Positions 25,045 through 35,585 of a DNA stretch of 64,000 nucleotides are shown piece by piece. The DNA lies in assembly GCA_950097015.1 (NCBI GenBank), contig CATNEN010000038.1:19688001-19752000 (forward strand). Reading direction: 5' to 3'. Within the stretch, counting starts at the first letter, position 1. Every line of letters starts with the position of its first letter. The stretch comes from Macrostomum hystrix (Eukaryota > Platyhelminthes > Macrostomidae). Below the pieces are notes generated by a model that searched no databases, was not told the DNA's origin, and saw only the letters and a list, made by a program, of their open reading frames with translations. Position numbers and translations under genes: made by a program.

Positions 25045-26664
25045 ATGGCGCCTGCCAAAAAGACAGCAAGCGTTGAAAGAAGCCCAGTCAGCGGACCGCC
25101 CCTATACTTCAGTGTAATCTATGCCGGTAAGCTTTTGACCTTGGCGTTACTATGGATGGAGTTTGGCTGAGTGGCATGCGGAGCGGTAAATGCGTTTGCC
25201 ACTCGCACCAATGACCCTGAGCTCGATTCCGCAGCGAGGCCACATTCATTCGGGGGGGCAAGGCTTGGGGGCTTGTCGTGCAATTTACTTGAGGGCCGTT
25301 GACGGGCCAACCTCCAAGTCAAAGTGAGAATGTACACTGCCTGACGATGAGAAAGTCAGTACAGATGTACACACCTGTGTGCGTGTGTGCTCAGGAGTCA
25401 GCGAAATGGGCAGAATTGTAGGTCTACCGTCACTAAATGACGTGCGATTGCCTGCAGCCTCCTGCATCATTAACATTATCATTATTATTATGGATTAGCA
25501 ATCTAAGGCAGTTAGATGTGTTTCATTCTTTACAAATTTAAATTTGCAGACAACAAAACAGCCATGTTCAACATCGCCTGTCAGAAGGAGCACTTAGTCA
25601 GCGCAATTCGACGACGATGCAGGTTGGAACGACAAGGTGAGAGAATTCGGTCTGAGTTGAGTACACGTAGAAGATTATTATTCTTCAGAAGACCCTGGTG
25701 ACAAGAACCAGTAGCATTGTATTAACTTCTAAGGCGAATCCGTATTGATTCAAGGAAAAAATCATTAATCCAAAAATAGTTAACAATGATGATAGCCGAC
25801 ATGACATGAGAAAAAACAAAAAGTTTGGGTAATTGAAATCCCCCAAATGTCTTTCTAACTGCTGATAAAAATAGATTATACTTGTCCCGATCGAGCAAGA
25901 CGTGCGGCCAACAGCACAGCCGCAGAGCTGTTGCGCAACGCATCGGAAGGCTGCGTACTGCTGTTTGGTTCATGGACTACAGGGGGTGCACTCAATCCAT
26001 CCATCGGTGAAGTGAAGCAACCCAGAGTAAATTGTCTTGCTAAAAGGACACAAATTGTTCCATTGCAATCGGGAATCGAACCCAGACCATCAATTCGTAC
26101 ACGAGTCCGACGCTCTAACCACTAGGATTAGTTAAATTTGATCTATCAAAGTATCGTACTCATGCTTAACATGCAGTGGAAATTGATCTCTGGACTACTC
26201 GAGGCGAATTGGTGAAACTGACGGATCGCTCCGATCAGGACAGCCTAGATGACGTCATTCGGAATCGCGACATTGCAGTGCTGTGCAAATTAGAAGGTAA
26301 ATGATTACCTTAATGTCTAACTGTACGCGAATAACTTAATTGGCTTTGCTTATATACTCCATGACAACTGCCAACTCCAGCCAGCAAGTTCCCAGGCGTT
26401 GAATCACGTCTAGTACCGTTGATCAACGATCTTCACAGCTATCCGGCGCTTCGAGAACTGGCGGATGGCATCAATCAACAGGTTTCCGATCGAGAGGCTA
26501 AAATAGCTCTGAAGCAACAGTCAGTAATGAAACGAACACCAAGATACTCGAGCGCACAGCAGCAGAGCGAAGACGGATCAGAGGCATCGTCAATGGGCAT
26601 GATGAAGGGTCGCATGGCCATCAAACGGATAATGATCATCAATAAGATGACCAAACGGGCCTAA
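25045..26664 (+). CDS. C22orf15/CXorf65-like small protein
   Basis: Four exons chain perfectly, all in phase 1: 25045-25126, 25550-25636, 26177-26296 and 26381-26664 (TAA). They encode 190 residues. The body (residues about 17-100) has a beta-rich start (LYFSVIYADNKTAMFNIAC), a helix (LVSAIRRRC), a strand pair with the block VEIDLWTTRGELVKL, and then ASKFPGVESRLVPLIND. This order matches the vertebrate C22orf15/CXorf65 family, small ubiquitin-like-looking proteins of unknown function. The assignment is from memory of the fold pattern and not from an alignment. The C-terminus (residues about 130-190) is charged and Ser/Met/Lys-rich. A SINE-A copy sits in intron 1 and a SINE-B copy in intron 2. 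Confidence 0.7.
25158..25490 (+). mobile_element. SINE-A copy
   Basis: A forward copy: the tRNA-like head (GCTGAGTGGCATGCGGAGCGG and GAGCTCGATTCCGC) is on the left, and the tail ATTATCATTATTATTATGG is on the right. TATGGAT flanks both ends (about 25151 and 25489), a plausible short target duplication. It lies in intron 1 of the gene starting at 25045. Confidence 0.8.
25880..26127 (-). mobile_element. SINE-B copy, reverse orientation
   Basis: On the minus strand it opens with CCTAGTGGTTAGAGCGTCGG (A-box-like) and then GGTCTGGGTTCGATTCCCG (B-box-like). The body carries GTCCTTTTAGCAAGACAATT and ends near CTCGATCGGGACAAG. This differs from family A in head and body. It lies in intron 2 of the gene starting at 25045. 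Confidence 0.75.
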
Positions 26665-26929
26665 TTAATTTTATTGAAATTATTGACGTTCACACTGATG
26701 AATGGTGATGAAGAAAACTGTACATAATCCTTGTGTTTTGTCTCGTTTGGCTTTGCAGTCTTAACATCTGACCGAACACGTGCGTGCACAAAACTGGAAA
26801 TCGAAAGAATCGAAATAGTAATTAAACTGGGATGAATTTATGACTGAGTCATTTGAATGCCAATTGCCTTGGATATTTAAATTTCTTGCCGTTTTTTCTT
26901 TCTTTCAATTTAACTATTTATTGATTACA

Positions 26930-27215
26930 CTTGCCCCAATCGGGCCGAATGTGCAGCAGACAGCACAGCCGTAGCTATTGCGCTGATCTGAAGGCTGCGT
27001 ACGTCCATGGACTGGGAGGACGCCACACCAACCCTAAACTACCCCAGCTACAGCTGTTACCCATTTAACCATTTAAGTCGGAAGCAATGTAGAGTCAAGT
27101 GTCTTGCCCACAGATACTAAAATAATAACTAGTATCTGTTATCCTAGTACCTGCTGCCTTGCCAAAGGACACAACTTGTTCCATTGGGGTCAGGAATCGA
27201 ACCCACGACATTCAC
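26930..27215 (-). mobile_element. SINE-B copy, reverse orientation, interrupted
   Basis: It shares the body CTTGCCCCAATCGGGCCGAA, GGCTGCGTACGTCCATGGACTG and GGAATCGAACCCACGAC with the other family-B copies. An extra segment of about 45 bp with AAATAATAACTAGTATCTG lies before the head (27116-27160). The head is truncated. Confidence 0.7.
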
Positions 27216-27374
27216 ACTAAAAAGGGCTGCTATATTGACTGTGCAAAATAGCAGCCCAAAAAAGCAGCGAATGTCGCATAAAGTGTGCGGAATGAGCCGA
27301 AAAGCAGCTGAAGGTTTTTGAAGTTCAAAATTCGCTGCTTTCTTATCGATGCCTTTTGTTATGGAAGCACCCCA

Positions 27375-27910
27375 ATTCGCCTCCATCATCATCATCATCG
27401 CCGCCATCAGCATCATCATCGCCGCCATCAGCATCATCATCGCCGCCATCAGCATCATCATAGCCGCCATCCTCATCATCGCCGCCATCATCATCATCAT
27501 CGCCGCCATCATCACCATCGACGCCATCATCATCATCGCCGCCATCCACATCATCATCGCCGCCATCCTTTTCATCATCGCCGCCATCCTTTTCATCATC
27601 GCCGCCATCATCATCATCTTCGATGCCATCATCATCATCGCCGCCATCCTCATCATTATCGCCGCCATCCTCATCGTCATCATCGCCGCCATCAGCATCA
27701 TCATCGCCGCCATCATCATCATCGCCGCCATCCTTTTCATCATCGCCGCCATCCTTTTCATTATCGCCGCCATCATCATCATCGTCGATGCCATTATCAT
27801 CATCGCCGCCATCCTCATCATTATCGCCGCCATCATCATCATCATCGACGCCATGATCACCATCGTCACCATGATCACCATCGTCGCCATGATCACCATC
27901 GCCGCCATCG
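27375..27910. repeat. CAT/GCC trinucleotide-based array (GCCGCCATCATCATCATC)
   Basis: A 0.5-kb compound microsatellite of CATCATCATC and GCCGCCATCC units of 12-21 bp. It yields His/Arg-, Ile/Ala-, Ser/Pro- and Met/Ala-rich ORFs depending on frame, none with gene context. It lies between the gene ending at 26664 and the convergent coiled-coil gene. The rest of 27911-28796 is AT-rich with a SINE-B head scrap near 28130. Confidence 0.9.
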
Positions 27911-28796
27911 ACTTTGACCGACTATTGATAAAGAAGAAATAGCTCAAAACCAAATATCCTGCTGGGCATCATTTAACATTAATGCGATGCTTAGTTAACA
28001 TTGCTTTTCATTTATGTTAGACAATCAGCAAGCAAGCTCCAAACGGATGATAGGTTTGAACATCCAGATATTGCCAAGTCCAAACACATAATACTACATG
28101 CATAATTTGAGAGTCATTGCGTTGCGTTCAAGTCTTGAGTCCGACGCTCTAACCTGCGATAGGCTACAGCACCCTTTAAATGAAAAAAGTAACAATTCAG
28201 AGCCGAGGCGTGTAGTTACGCTCGTATTGAGATGAATTTAGGATAGGAATCAGACGAGATATAATAGATATATCGCGTCTACTTATTTATTAGAATTATT
28301 CCGAAACGATTTGTGCTTTCGCAATTCATGAGAAAGACTGATGCGCAAGAAAGTTTAATCGATTTTAAAGATATTAGATCAAACCACGAGACTGCTTACT
28401 ACTAACAGTAGCGAAAAATCCATATCTGAATAAACATAGAGCCGCATGCATAGACAGCAATAGACGTACAATTTTATAATAGGACATGTTTTTAGATAGT
28501 CACATTAAGAGACAAACAATTAGTAACTTTACAAAGACGCGGAGGTCTTGAAAATTACTACCTTGAGTAGAAATACAAAAGTTGTTAAGGAATGGAGATG
28601 ATATTCGAAAGTTAAAGCAAATAGCTTACAAAAGTTTTGTTTATATACACAAATAAACTTGTTAAGACTAAGAAAAACTAGGTCGAATTATTATTAAATT
28701 ACGAAATATTATATTTTAGATTTCATTGTTTGATAAAAATACAATTCCATCATGTTTCAAAAATAAAAAAGTTTTGGTTTGTAAGGAGAATCCACT

Positions 28797-31700
28797 TTAA
28801 TTGTTGCCGCCACGAGAAGGCCTAGGCAGTGTACGGTGTCTGTTAACAAACTCTGCATCTCCCGTTGCGTTATGCTGCTCTTCTAGGCATGCGACATTCT
28901 CAAGTAGGCAGTTCAATCTGCCCTTTAACTTTTCAATTTCGTTTTCCTTCACCATCAGTTCGTCTTTATACATTCCGATAGCTTCCTCAGCTTGCCTCAG
29001 TTTCTCTTGAGTCTGGACCAGTTGAGCTTGCAGGTTCTGCTCCCTAGCCATCAAGTCAGTTGCACTCTGAGCAGCTGCCGTGTACTCAGCCTGAAGCTTT
29101 GAATACTCAAGATTCAACTTCTGCAGTTCAGACTCGGCATAGGCAGATCTCTGCTGCTCTGCTTCGAATACATGGCGCAGCTGCTCGCACATCTGGATGA
29201 CGGAATCCCGCTTCTCGACTGTTTCCTGAAGCTTCTTGTCCACACCATCGCAGTAGCCTTGCAGGTCAGCGGCGAATTTCTCCGAGTCCTGCAGCCTGAC
29301 AGTCGCCTCGTTCAACTGCAGCTGCAATTGCTGGTTCTGCTGTTTCGACTGGTTGAACTGCTGCTGGATCTGATTTAATTCATTTTGCGCTTGCTGCTGC
29401 TGCTCTAAGGCCTGATCTAGTAGCCTTTGAGCATTTTTCTTGTCATCTGCCTCCTTGCACAGTTTATTGTATAGCTGTTCAAATTTGCGCTTCTCATCCT
29501 TAGCAGTTTGATCACTGTCATCGACCTGGCGCTTGAGCCTGTCCACAAGATCGGCGATTGTCTCACGAAGCTTAATTTCTAAGTTGGCCTTTTCTTCGAA
29601 TTTCTTCCGATTATCGTCTAGAGCCTCCTCCTGGGCCTGGCATTTAGTCTTCAACTCATCGCGCTCCCTTTTTATACTGTCTGAGTTCGTGAGAATCTGC
29701 TGCACAGTTTGATCAGCCTCGCGACATTTTCTCTGATGCTCTTCCAAGTCAGATGTGAGCCGCTGGATCTCCTGACGCAGCTGCTCAGCCTCATTTTCGG
29801 CTGCCTGAAGTTTAGTCGCTTTGAACTGCTCGCCTTTGAGGTGGGAGTCTATCTCCATCTGCAACTCGCTGTCGGTGCGACAATAGATTTTTAGTTTTCA
29901 ATTGATTTACGGTGTGCCAATACACAAATGAAACTAGTGGATTCTTACTTTGCCAGGTTTTTTTCAATCACAGCTTGTGCTTCTAGGTCTTTGTTTCTCT
30001 GCCTCAATTTTTCGACAGCCGTGTCACTTTGAGCTGAGCTGCAATGTAAAAAAGATTATTTATATAATGAGCATTTTATAATAAACTGGGCCCACAATTA
30101 CATAAGTCTGTGAGCTCGATTTCGCGGCGAGGCCACATTCATTTGCGGAGAGAGAAGGCTTGGGGCTCGCTGTACAGTTAAAGTCCTTCAGGACCAATTA
30201 CAGGGCATAAAGCATGCACATTGGCTGATGATGAGAAAGTCAGGAGAGATGTATTACTGTGCCTGCGTAACGCATCCCTGTGTGCGTGTGTGCTCAGGAG
30301 TTAGCAAAACGGACAGAAAAGCCTCCTCACTGGCTGCGGGTCGACAGTCACCCAAATGATCCGCCAGTGCTCACTGCCCTTATTAATAATAATAATAATT
30401 GCCATTTCGCTGACTCCTGAGCACACAGGCACACAGATACTGTACGCAGGCACACACTCACACAGGGTGTGTACATCTGCCCTGACTTTCTCATCGTCAG
30501 ACAGTGTACACTTTCACTGTGCCTTGGAGGTCAAGGGCGTAAATTGCTCAAAAAGCACCCAAGCCCAAAATGAATGTGGCCTCGCCGCGGAATCGAGCTC
30601 AAGGACCTAATAAATTCTAATTTAGACCTTCGTTAAAATAGAACTCGTGGACCTCCTTGAGAACTTACCGGCCTTGCAGACCCTTGATCTGCTGATTTAG
30701 CTCGTAGACTCTGTGCCGAGTTTCATCGAAGTCCTTGAGCAGGCTGTCCAGCTCATCCTGCTTCTCAGCCAGCTGTTTGCGCAGTTTTCCTATCTGCTCC
30801 TGAGCATACTGGCTGGCTTGACCCTGACCAGGAGAGATCCCTTCGGGAGTTTGATTCTCACGGTTGCGGATCTGAGCACTGAAAAATTTGTTAATTAAAC
30901 AATACGTTGTCAATAGTGAAATTTGACACTGACAAATAAAAAGTAAATAATGTGCGATGATAAAATGATTAGCGCACAAGAAAATAGTGTCAAGTTTCAA
31001 CTGACACAAACAGATAGCTATAAATAGCCCCAAGCACCCTGATGACTGACACATGCTAGCTAACCATAGGGTCAGGTACAAACTCCCTGATGACTGACAC
31101 ATGCTAGCTAACCATAGGGTCAGGTACAAACTCCCTGATGACTGACACATGCTAGCTAACCATAGGGTCAGGTACAAACTCCCTGATGACTGACACATGC
31201 TAGCTAACCATAGGGTCAGGTACAAACTCCCTGATGACTGACACATGCTAGCTAACCATAGGGTCAGGTACAAACTCCCTGATGACTGACACATGCTAGC
31301 TAACCATAGGGTCAGGTACAAACTCCCTGATGACTGACACATGCTAGCTAACCATAGGGTCAGGTACAAACTCCCTGATGACTGACACATGCTAGCTAAC
31401 CATAGGGTCAGGTACAAACTCCCTGATGACTGACACATGCTAGCTAACCATAGGGTCAGGTACAAACTCCCTGATGACTGACACATGCTAGCTAACCATA
31501 GGGTCAGGTACAAACTCCCTGATGACTGACACATGCTAGCTAACCATAGGGTCAGGTACAAACTCCCTGATGACTGACACATGCTAGCTAACCATAGGGT
31601 CAGGTACAAACTCCCTGATGACTGACACATGCTAGCTAACCATAGGGTCAGGTACAAACTCCCTGATGACTGACACATGCTAGCTAACCATAGGGTCAGG

Positions 31701-34700
31701 TACAAACTCCCTGATGACTGACACATGCTAGCTAACCATAGGGTCAGGTACAAACTCCCTGATGACTGACACATGCTAGCTAACCATAGGGTCAGGTACA
31801 AACTCCCTGATGACTGACACATGCTAGCTAACCATAGGGTCAGGTACAAACTCCCTGATGACTGACACATGCTAGCTAACCATAGGGTCAGGTACAAACT
31901 CCCTGATGACTGACACATGCTAGCTAACCATAGGGTCAGGTACAAACTCCCTGATGACTGACACATGCTAGCTAACCATAGGGTCAGGTACAAACTCCCT
32001 GATGACTGACACATGCTAGCTAATGCTAGCTAACCATAGGGTCAGGTACAAACTCCCTGATGACTGACACATGCTAGCTAACCATAGGGTCAGGTACAAA
32101 CTCCCTGATGACTGACACATGCTAGCTAACCATAGGGTCAGGTACAAACTCCCTGATGACTGACACATGCTAGCTAACCATAGGGTCAGGTACAAACTCC
32201 CTGATGACTGACACATGCTAGCTAACCATAGGGTCAGGTACAAACTCCCTGATGACTGACACATGCTAGCTAACCATAGGGTCAGGTACAAACTCCCTGA
32301 TGACTGACACATGCTAGCTAACCATAGGGTCAGGTACAAACTCCCTGATGACTGACACATGCCAGCTAACCATAGGGCCAGGTACAAACTCCCTGATGAC
32401 TGACACATGCTAGCTAACCATAGGGTCAGGTACAAACTCCCTGATGACTGACACATGCTAGCTAACCATAGGGTCAGGTACAAACTCCCTGATGACTGAC
32501 ACATGCTAGCTAACCATAGGGTCAGGTACAAACTCCCTGATGACTGACACATGCTAGCTAACCATAGGGTCAGGTACAAACTCCCTGATGACTGACACAT
32601 GCTAGCTAACCATAGGGTCAGGTACAAACTCCCTGATGACTGACACATGCTAGCTAACCATAGGGTCAGGTACAAACTCCCTGATGACTGACACATGCTA
32701 GCTAACCATAGGGTCAGGTACAAACTCCCTGATGACTGACACATGCTAGCTAAAGCAATACTCATGAATTGAAGCCGCATCTACTTGTGCTCACCGATTT
32801 TCATAATCCTTGACCTTCTCGCTCAGCTCGTAGACTTTGTGCCTGGTCTCGTCAAAGTCCAGGAGTACACTGTCTAGTTCCGACTGCTTATCGAAAAGCT
32901 GCTTCTGAAGCCTGGCTGTGTCTCCGTCATCGGCACGACTTGCGGCCTGTTCACCCACAGAGGTGGCTCGACAGTTGGCTTTCTGGGCACGATCCTCAGC
33001 TCTGAAATCCATGATAAAATTCACGACGTCGGGGGTTCGAATCAATAATTCCTAAATGGCTCTTAAAACTGTTTATTTCTTCCAACTATAAAATATGCAA
33101 CCAGCATAACTATGAGAATTTGAGGATATGGGATGATGGAAGGACAATCTGAGGATCTGGGATGATCAAGGCAGCCGTATCTATTTTTATGAGGAAGTTA
33201 GCACTTGTTTTTTATTAAAAAATGAAACTTACTGAAAAGCTCGACATTTTTATTAGGTTGCATTTTACTAGGCGGAAATATCGAATGAAAAGCGGATTCA
33301 CCCGCATAGACTCACCGATTCTTAAAGTCTTTGACAGCCTCGTTCAGATCGTAGACTTTGTGCCGAGTCTCATCGAAGTCCTTCAGCAGGCTGTCCAACT
33401 CAATCTGTTTATCCGCCAGCTGTTTTCGCAGCCTGCTCACCTCCTCATCGCGCTGGCTGCTGATGGCAGCTTTTAATCCGGTGAGTTGGTTGAGCAGATC
33501 CGAACTTTCTTGCTGCTGTTGCTTGAGACTGCACGGCAAAGTGAGTCGACATTTTTTGGTCTAATTTAAATAATTATAACACATCGATAGGTAAACTTAC
33601 TCTTTCTCCAAGTCTTCATTCTTCTTTCTTTCAGCAGTCAATGCTTGCGCAAAAGCAGCTAATTGCACCATTAGATTTCTGGTTTTACTATTCTTCTGCA
33701 GTGATTCCGCATTTTCAACCTGAGGACACTCCATCGGATCCGTCTGGCTCTCCTCCGACCTGGTGTTAGTACTGACATCGCCGCCAGCAGCTTCAGTCAG
33801 ATTGCCATCAGGGCAGGAAGACAGGCCTATCACAGTCTGCGAAGCCGCATCGATAGCAGCCCTAGTCATGTCTACGGAAGTACCGACTGCCGCGTCAGAA
33901 GTGGCCACAGAAAAACAGGCGGAGGCCTGGGCCATTGTGATACTCGGAGCCGGTGTCATCGAGCTAGGGCCATGCTCCTGAATTGCCAGTCTGTTATGCA
34001 TACTCTGAACTGTCCGAATATCTTCTAAAGTGGCTTCAGTGTTCGTGCCAACACTGCCGAAATCTCCGGTTGCGAAGCTGCTCACATTAAACTGACTGAG
34101 CATTTCAAACATCTCCTTCTTCTCAGCCTCATATTTAGCATTGCTTTCTTCCAGTTCCCGCTTGGCTTCCTCAAGCAGCCTGTGCTGCTCGAGAATCTTG
34201 TCTTCGAACTCCTTTCGCAGCGCCTGCATGGCATTAGTGTGCTCAGCGAGAAGCCGCTCAGCCTCAGCGTGACATCTCTCCTGCTCAGCGGCCAGAGCCT
34301 GCTCTTTCTCGTCGCGGGCCGTCTGCAGGTTCGCCTCGCCCTCTTTCAGCGCACCTGTCAGCTTCAACTCTAGATTCCTGATGTCAACAGCAAGATCAGC
34401 TTGCAGTTTTGTCAGCTCCTGCTTGTGCTTGGCTCGCTCAGCATCCAGAGCGGCGCTCCGTTCCTCATCAAACTTGTCCCTCAGCCTCTTAGCCTCAGCG
34501 GCCACCGCCTCGTCTCTGCTGCGCTGCAGGTCTGCCTTCTCAGTCTCCAGGCGTTCCTTAGTATTGGTCAGCAGGCCGTATTCGTTCTTCAGCTTCTGAT
34601 AGTCCTGAGATGTTTGGTTCCACTCTTCTTCCTTGTTGCGCAGCTTGACCAGTTCGGCCTTCATCTTCTGATTGCTTTCCTGCAGACAGGCGCATTGCTC

Positions 34701-35042
34701 AGTTTTAGCATTGAGCTCATTGTTCTTGTCAATCAAGGCTGCATTCATCTCGCTAAACCTGTTTGTCATCAAGCCGCGAATCTGCTCCAAACTGTTAGAG
34801 TTCTCCACAAGGCCGCCTTGCAAACTGGAATGCTTGTCTTTAACCTGGCTAATCTGCTCGGCCATCTTCTGAATCTCAGACGGTTCAGTTGAACGCTGAC
34901 GAGCGAGCGGCAGTTGGTAGTCGGTCGAGTTTGGCTCCGACTCGGGCGAAGAAGGGCTATTGTCGGGGATTACAACAAATTCTTCTGATAGAATACTAGC
35001 TGGCTGAAGATAAAACTGCTCAGCTGTTAAGCGCGGCTCCAT
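28797..35042 (-). CDS. Long coiled-coil protein, about 1077 aa
   Basis: Six exons chain in phase 2 from ATG to TAA: 33601-35042, 33316-33528, 32795-33001, 30669-30878, 29949-30038, 28797-29868. Residues 1-60 are disordered, with an acidic EEFVVIPD patch. Residues about 65-330 are coiled coil (Glu/Lys/Gln/Ala heptads), 330-450 a Ser/Thr-rich linker, and 460-1050 coiled coil again. Exons 2, 3 and 4 each end in a related block, KQL-DKQ-ELDSLLKDFDETRHKVYEL, so they look like tandem exon duplicates. The C-terminus is basic (PRPSRGG). I see no catalytic domain, so it is probably a scaffold or tether. I cannot name the family; the N-terminal part faintly recalls NEMO/optineurin-type proteins. A TTCCAG acceptor about 42 bp above the ATG, with the frame open between, leaves room for a further 5' exon. 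Confidence 0.8.
30108..30365 (+). mobile_element. SINE-A copy, 5' truncated
   Basis: It starts inside the B-box region (GAGCTCGATTTCGCGGCGAGG) and runs to the 3' body (CAGGAGTTAGCAAAACGGAC). It lies in the intron between exons 29949-30038 and 30669-30878 of the coiled-coil gene. Confidence 0.75.
30380..30605 (-). mobile_element. SINE-A copy, reverse, tail-to-tail with the previous one
   Basis: The shared AATAATAATAATAATT tail at 30383-30400 joins two SINE-A copies in opposite orientation. This copy ends in the B-box region (GGAATCGAGCTCAAGGACC) without its outer head. The pair is therefore an inverted repeat of about 200-bp arms inside an intron. Confidence 0.7.
31039..32752. repeat. 48-bp minisatellite, about 36 copies, almost identical
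   Basis: The unit contains CTGATGACTGACACATGC followed by TAGCTAACCATAGGG and GTCAGGTACAAACTCC. Nearly every copy is identical. I saw one copy with two substitutions (about 32363 and 32379) and one junction with an extra TAATGCTAGC near 32022. It fills the intron between exons 30669-30878 and 32795-33001. Being 16 codons long, it opens a long spurious minus ORF. Confidence 0.97.
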
Positions 35043-35585
35043 CAAGTGCTGCTTCAGTTGCTGCTTTCTAGCGAAAGCTGGAAGTGGAGCCCGGTAAAAG
35101 TAAAGTAAGATTTCAAAACAATTTCAGATTATGTACTTGCGTATTGTGCGCTAGCAGATTCTTGTTTTCTGTTGGTATAGTAACTAGGCACCAAAAAGAA
35201 ATTTTATCAGCCAATGCTATCGTGTACTGCAGTTTGCGCGCATGCAAAATAAACTGAGCTTTCAACACTAAACACGGAGTTGTTATCATTTTTCGTTTTC
35301 AGTTTTTTCTCTATATGTTCACCCGCAAAGACTGTACAAAGTGTACAGTGACGGAAATGTACACTAGTGCTATTTTTAGAATGACGACTTCATACACAGT
35401 CAGGCAAAATTCTACCCCCTAACAAGTTGGATACGCAAGTTGTTCGTCGCCCACAGTGCATGGGGTATGACAGGGTAGCGGAGTGTACATTAAAAATAAT
35501 CCTCCTACAATATTATTAAGCTTGATTTAGTACCTTGTTCTTTTAAAAAAAAATTTCTAACAGCCACAATATGATTTATCATTAA

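Noticed and set aside
26040..26127. tRNA gene on the minus strand
   Set aside because: The head CCTAGTGGTTAGAGCG and GGTTCGATTCC look tRNA-like, but they recur with a common body at 26930 and 62085 (SINE-B).
27318..27953. His/Arg-rich, Ile/Ala-rich and Met/Ala-rich ORFs
   Set aside because: All are frames of a CAT/GCC trinucleotide array.
30665..32780. Long minus-strand ORF apparently fused to the coiled-coil exon
   Set aside because: It is the 48-bp intron array read through into exon 30669-30878. The acceptor at 30879 and the phase-2 chain place it in an intron.
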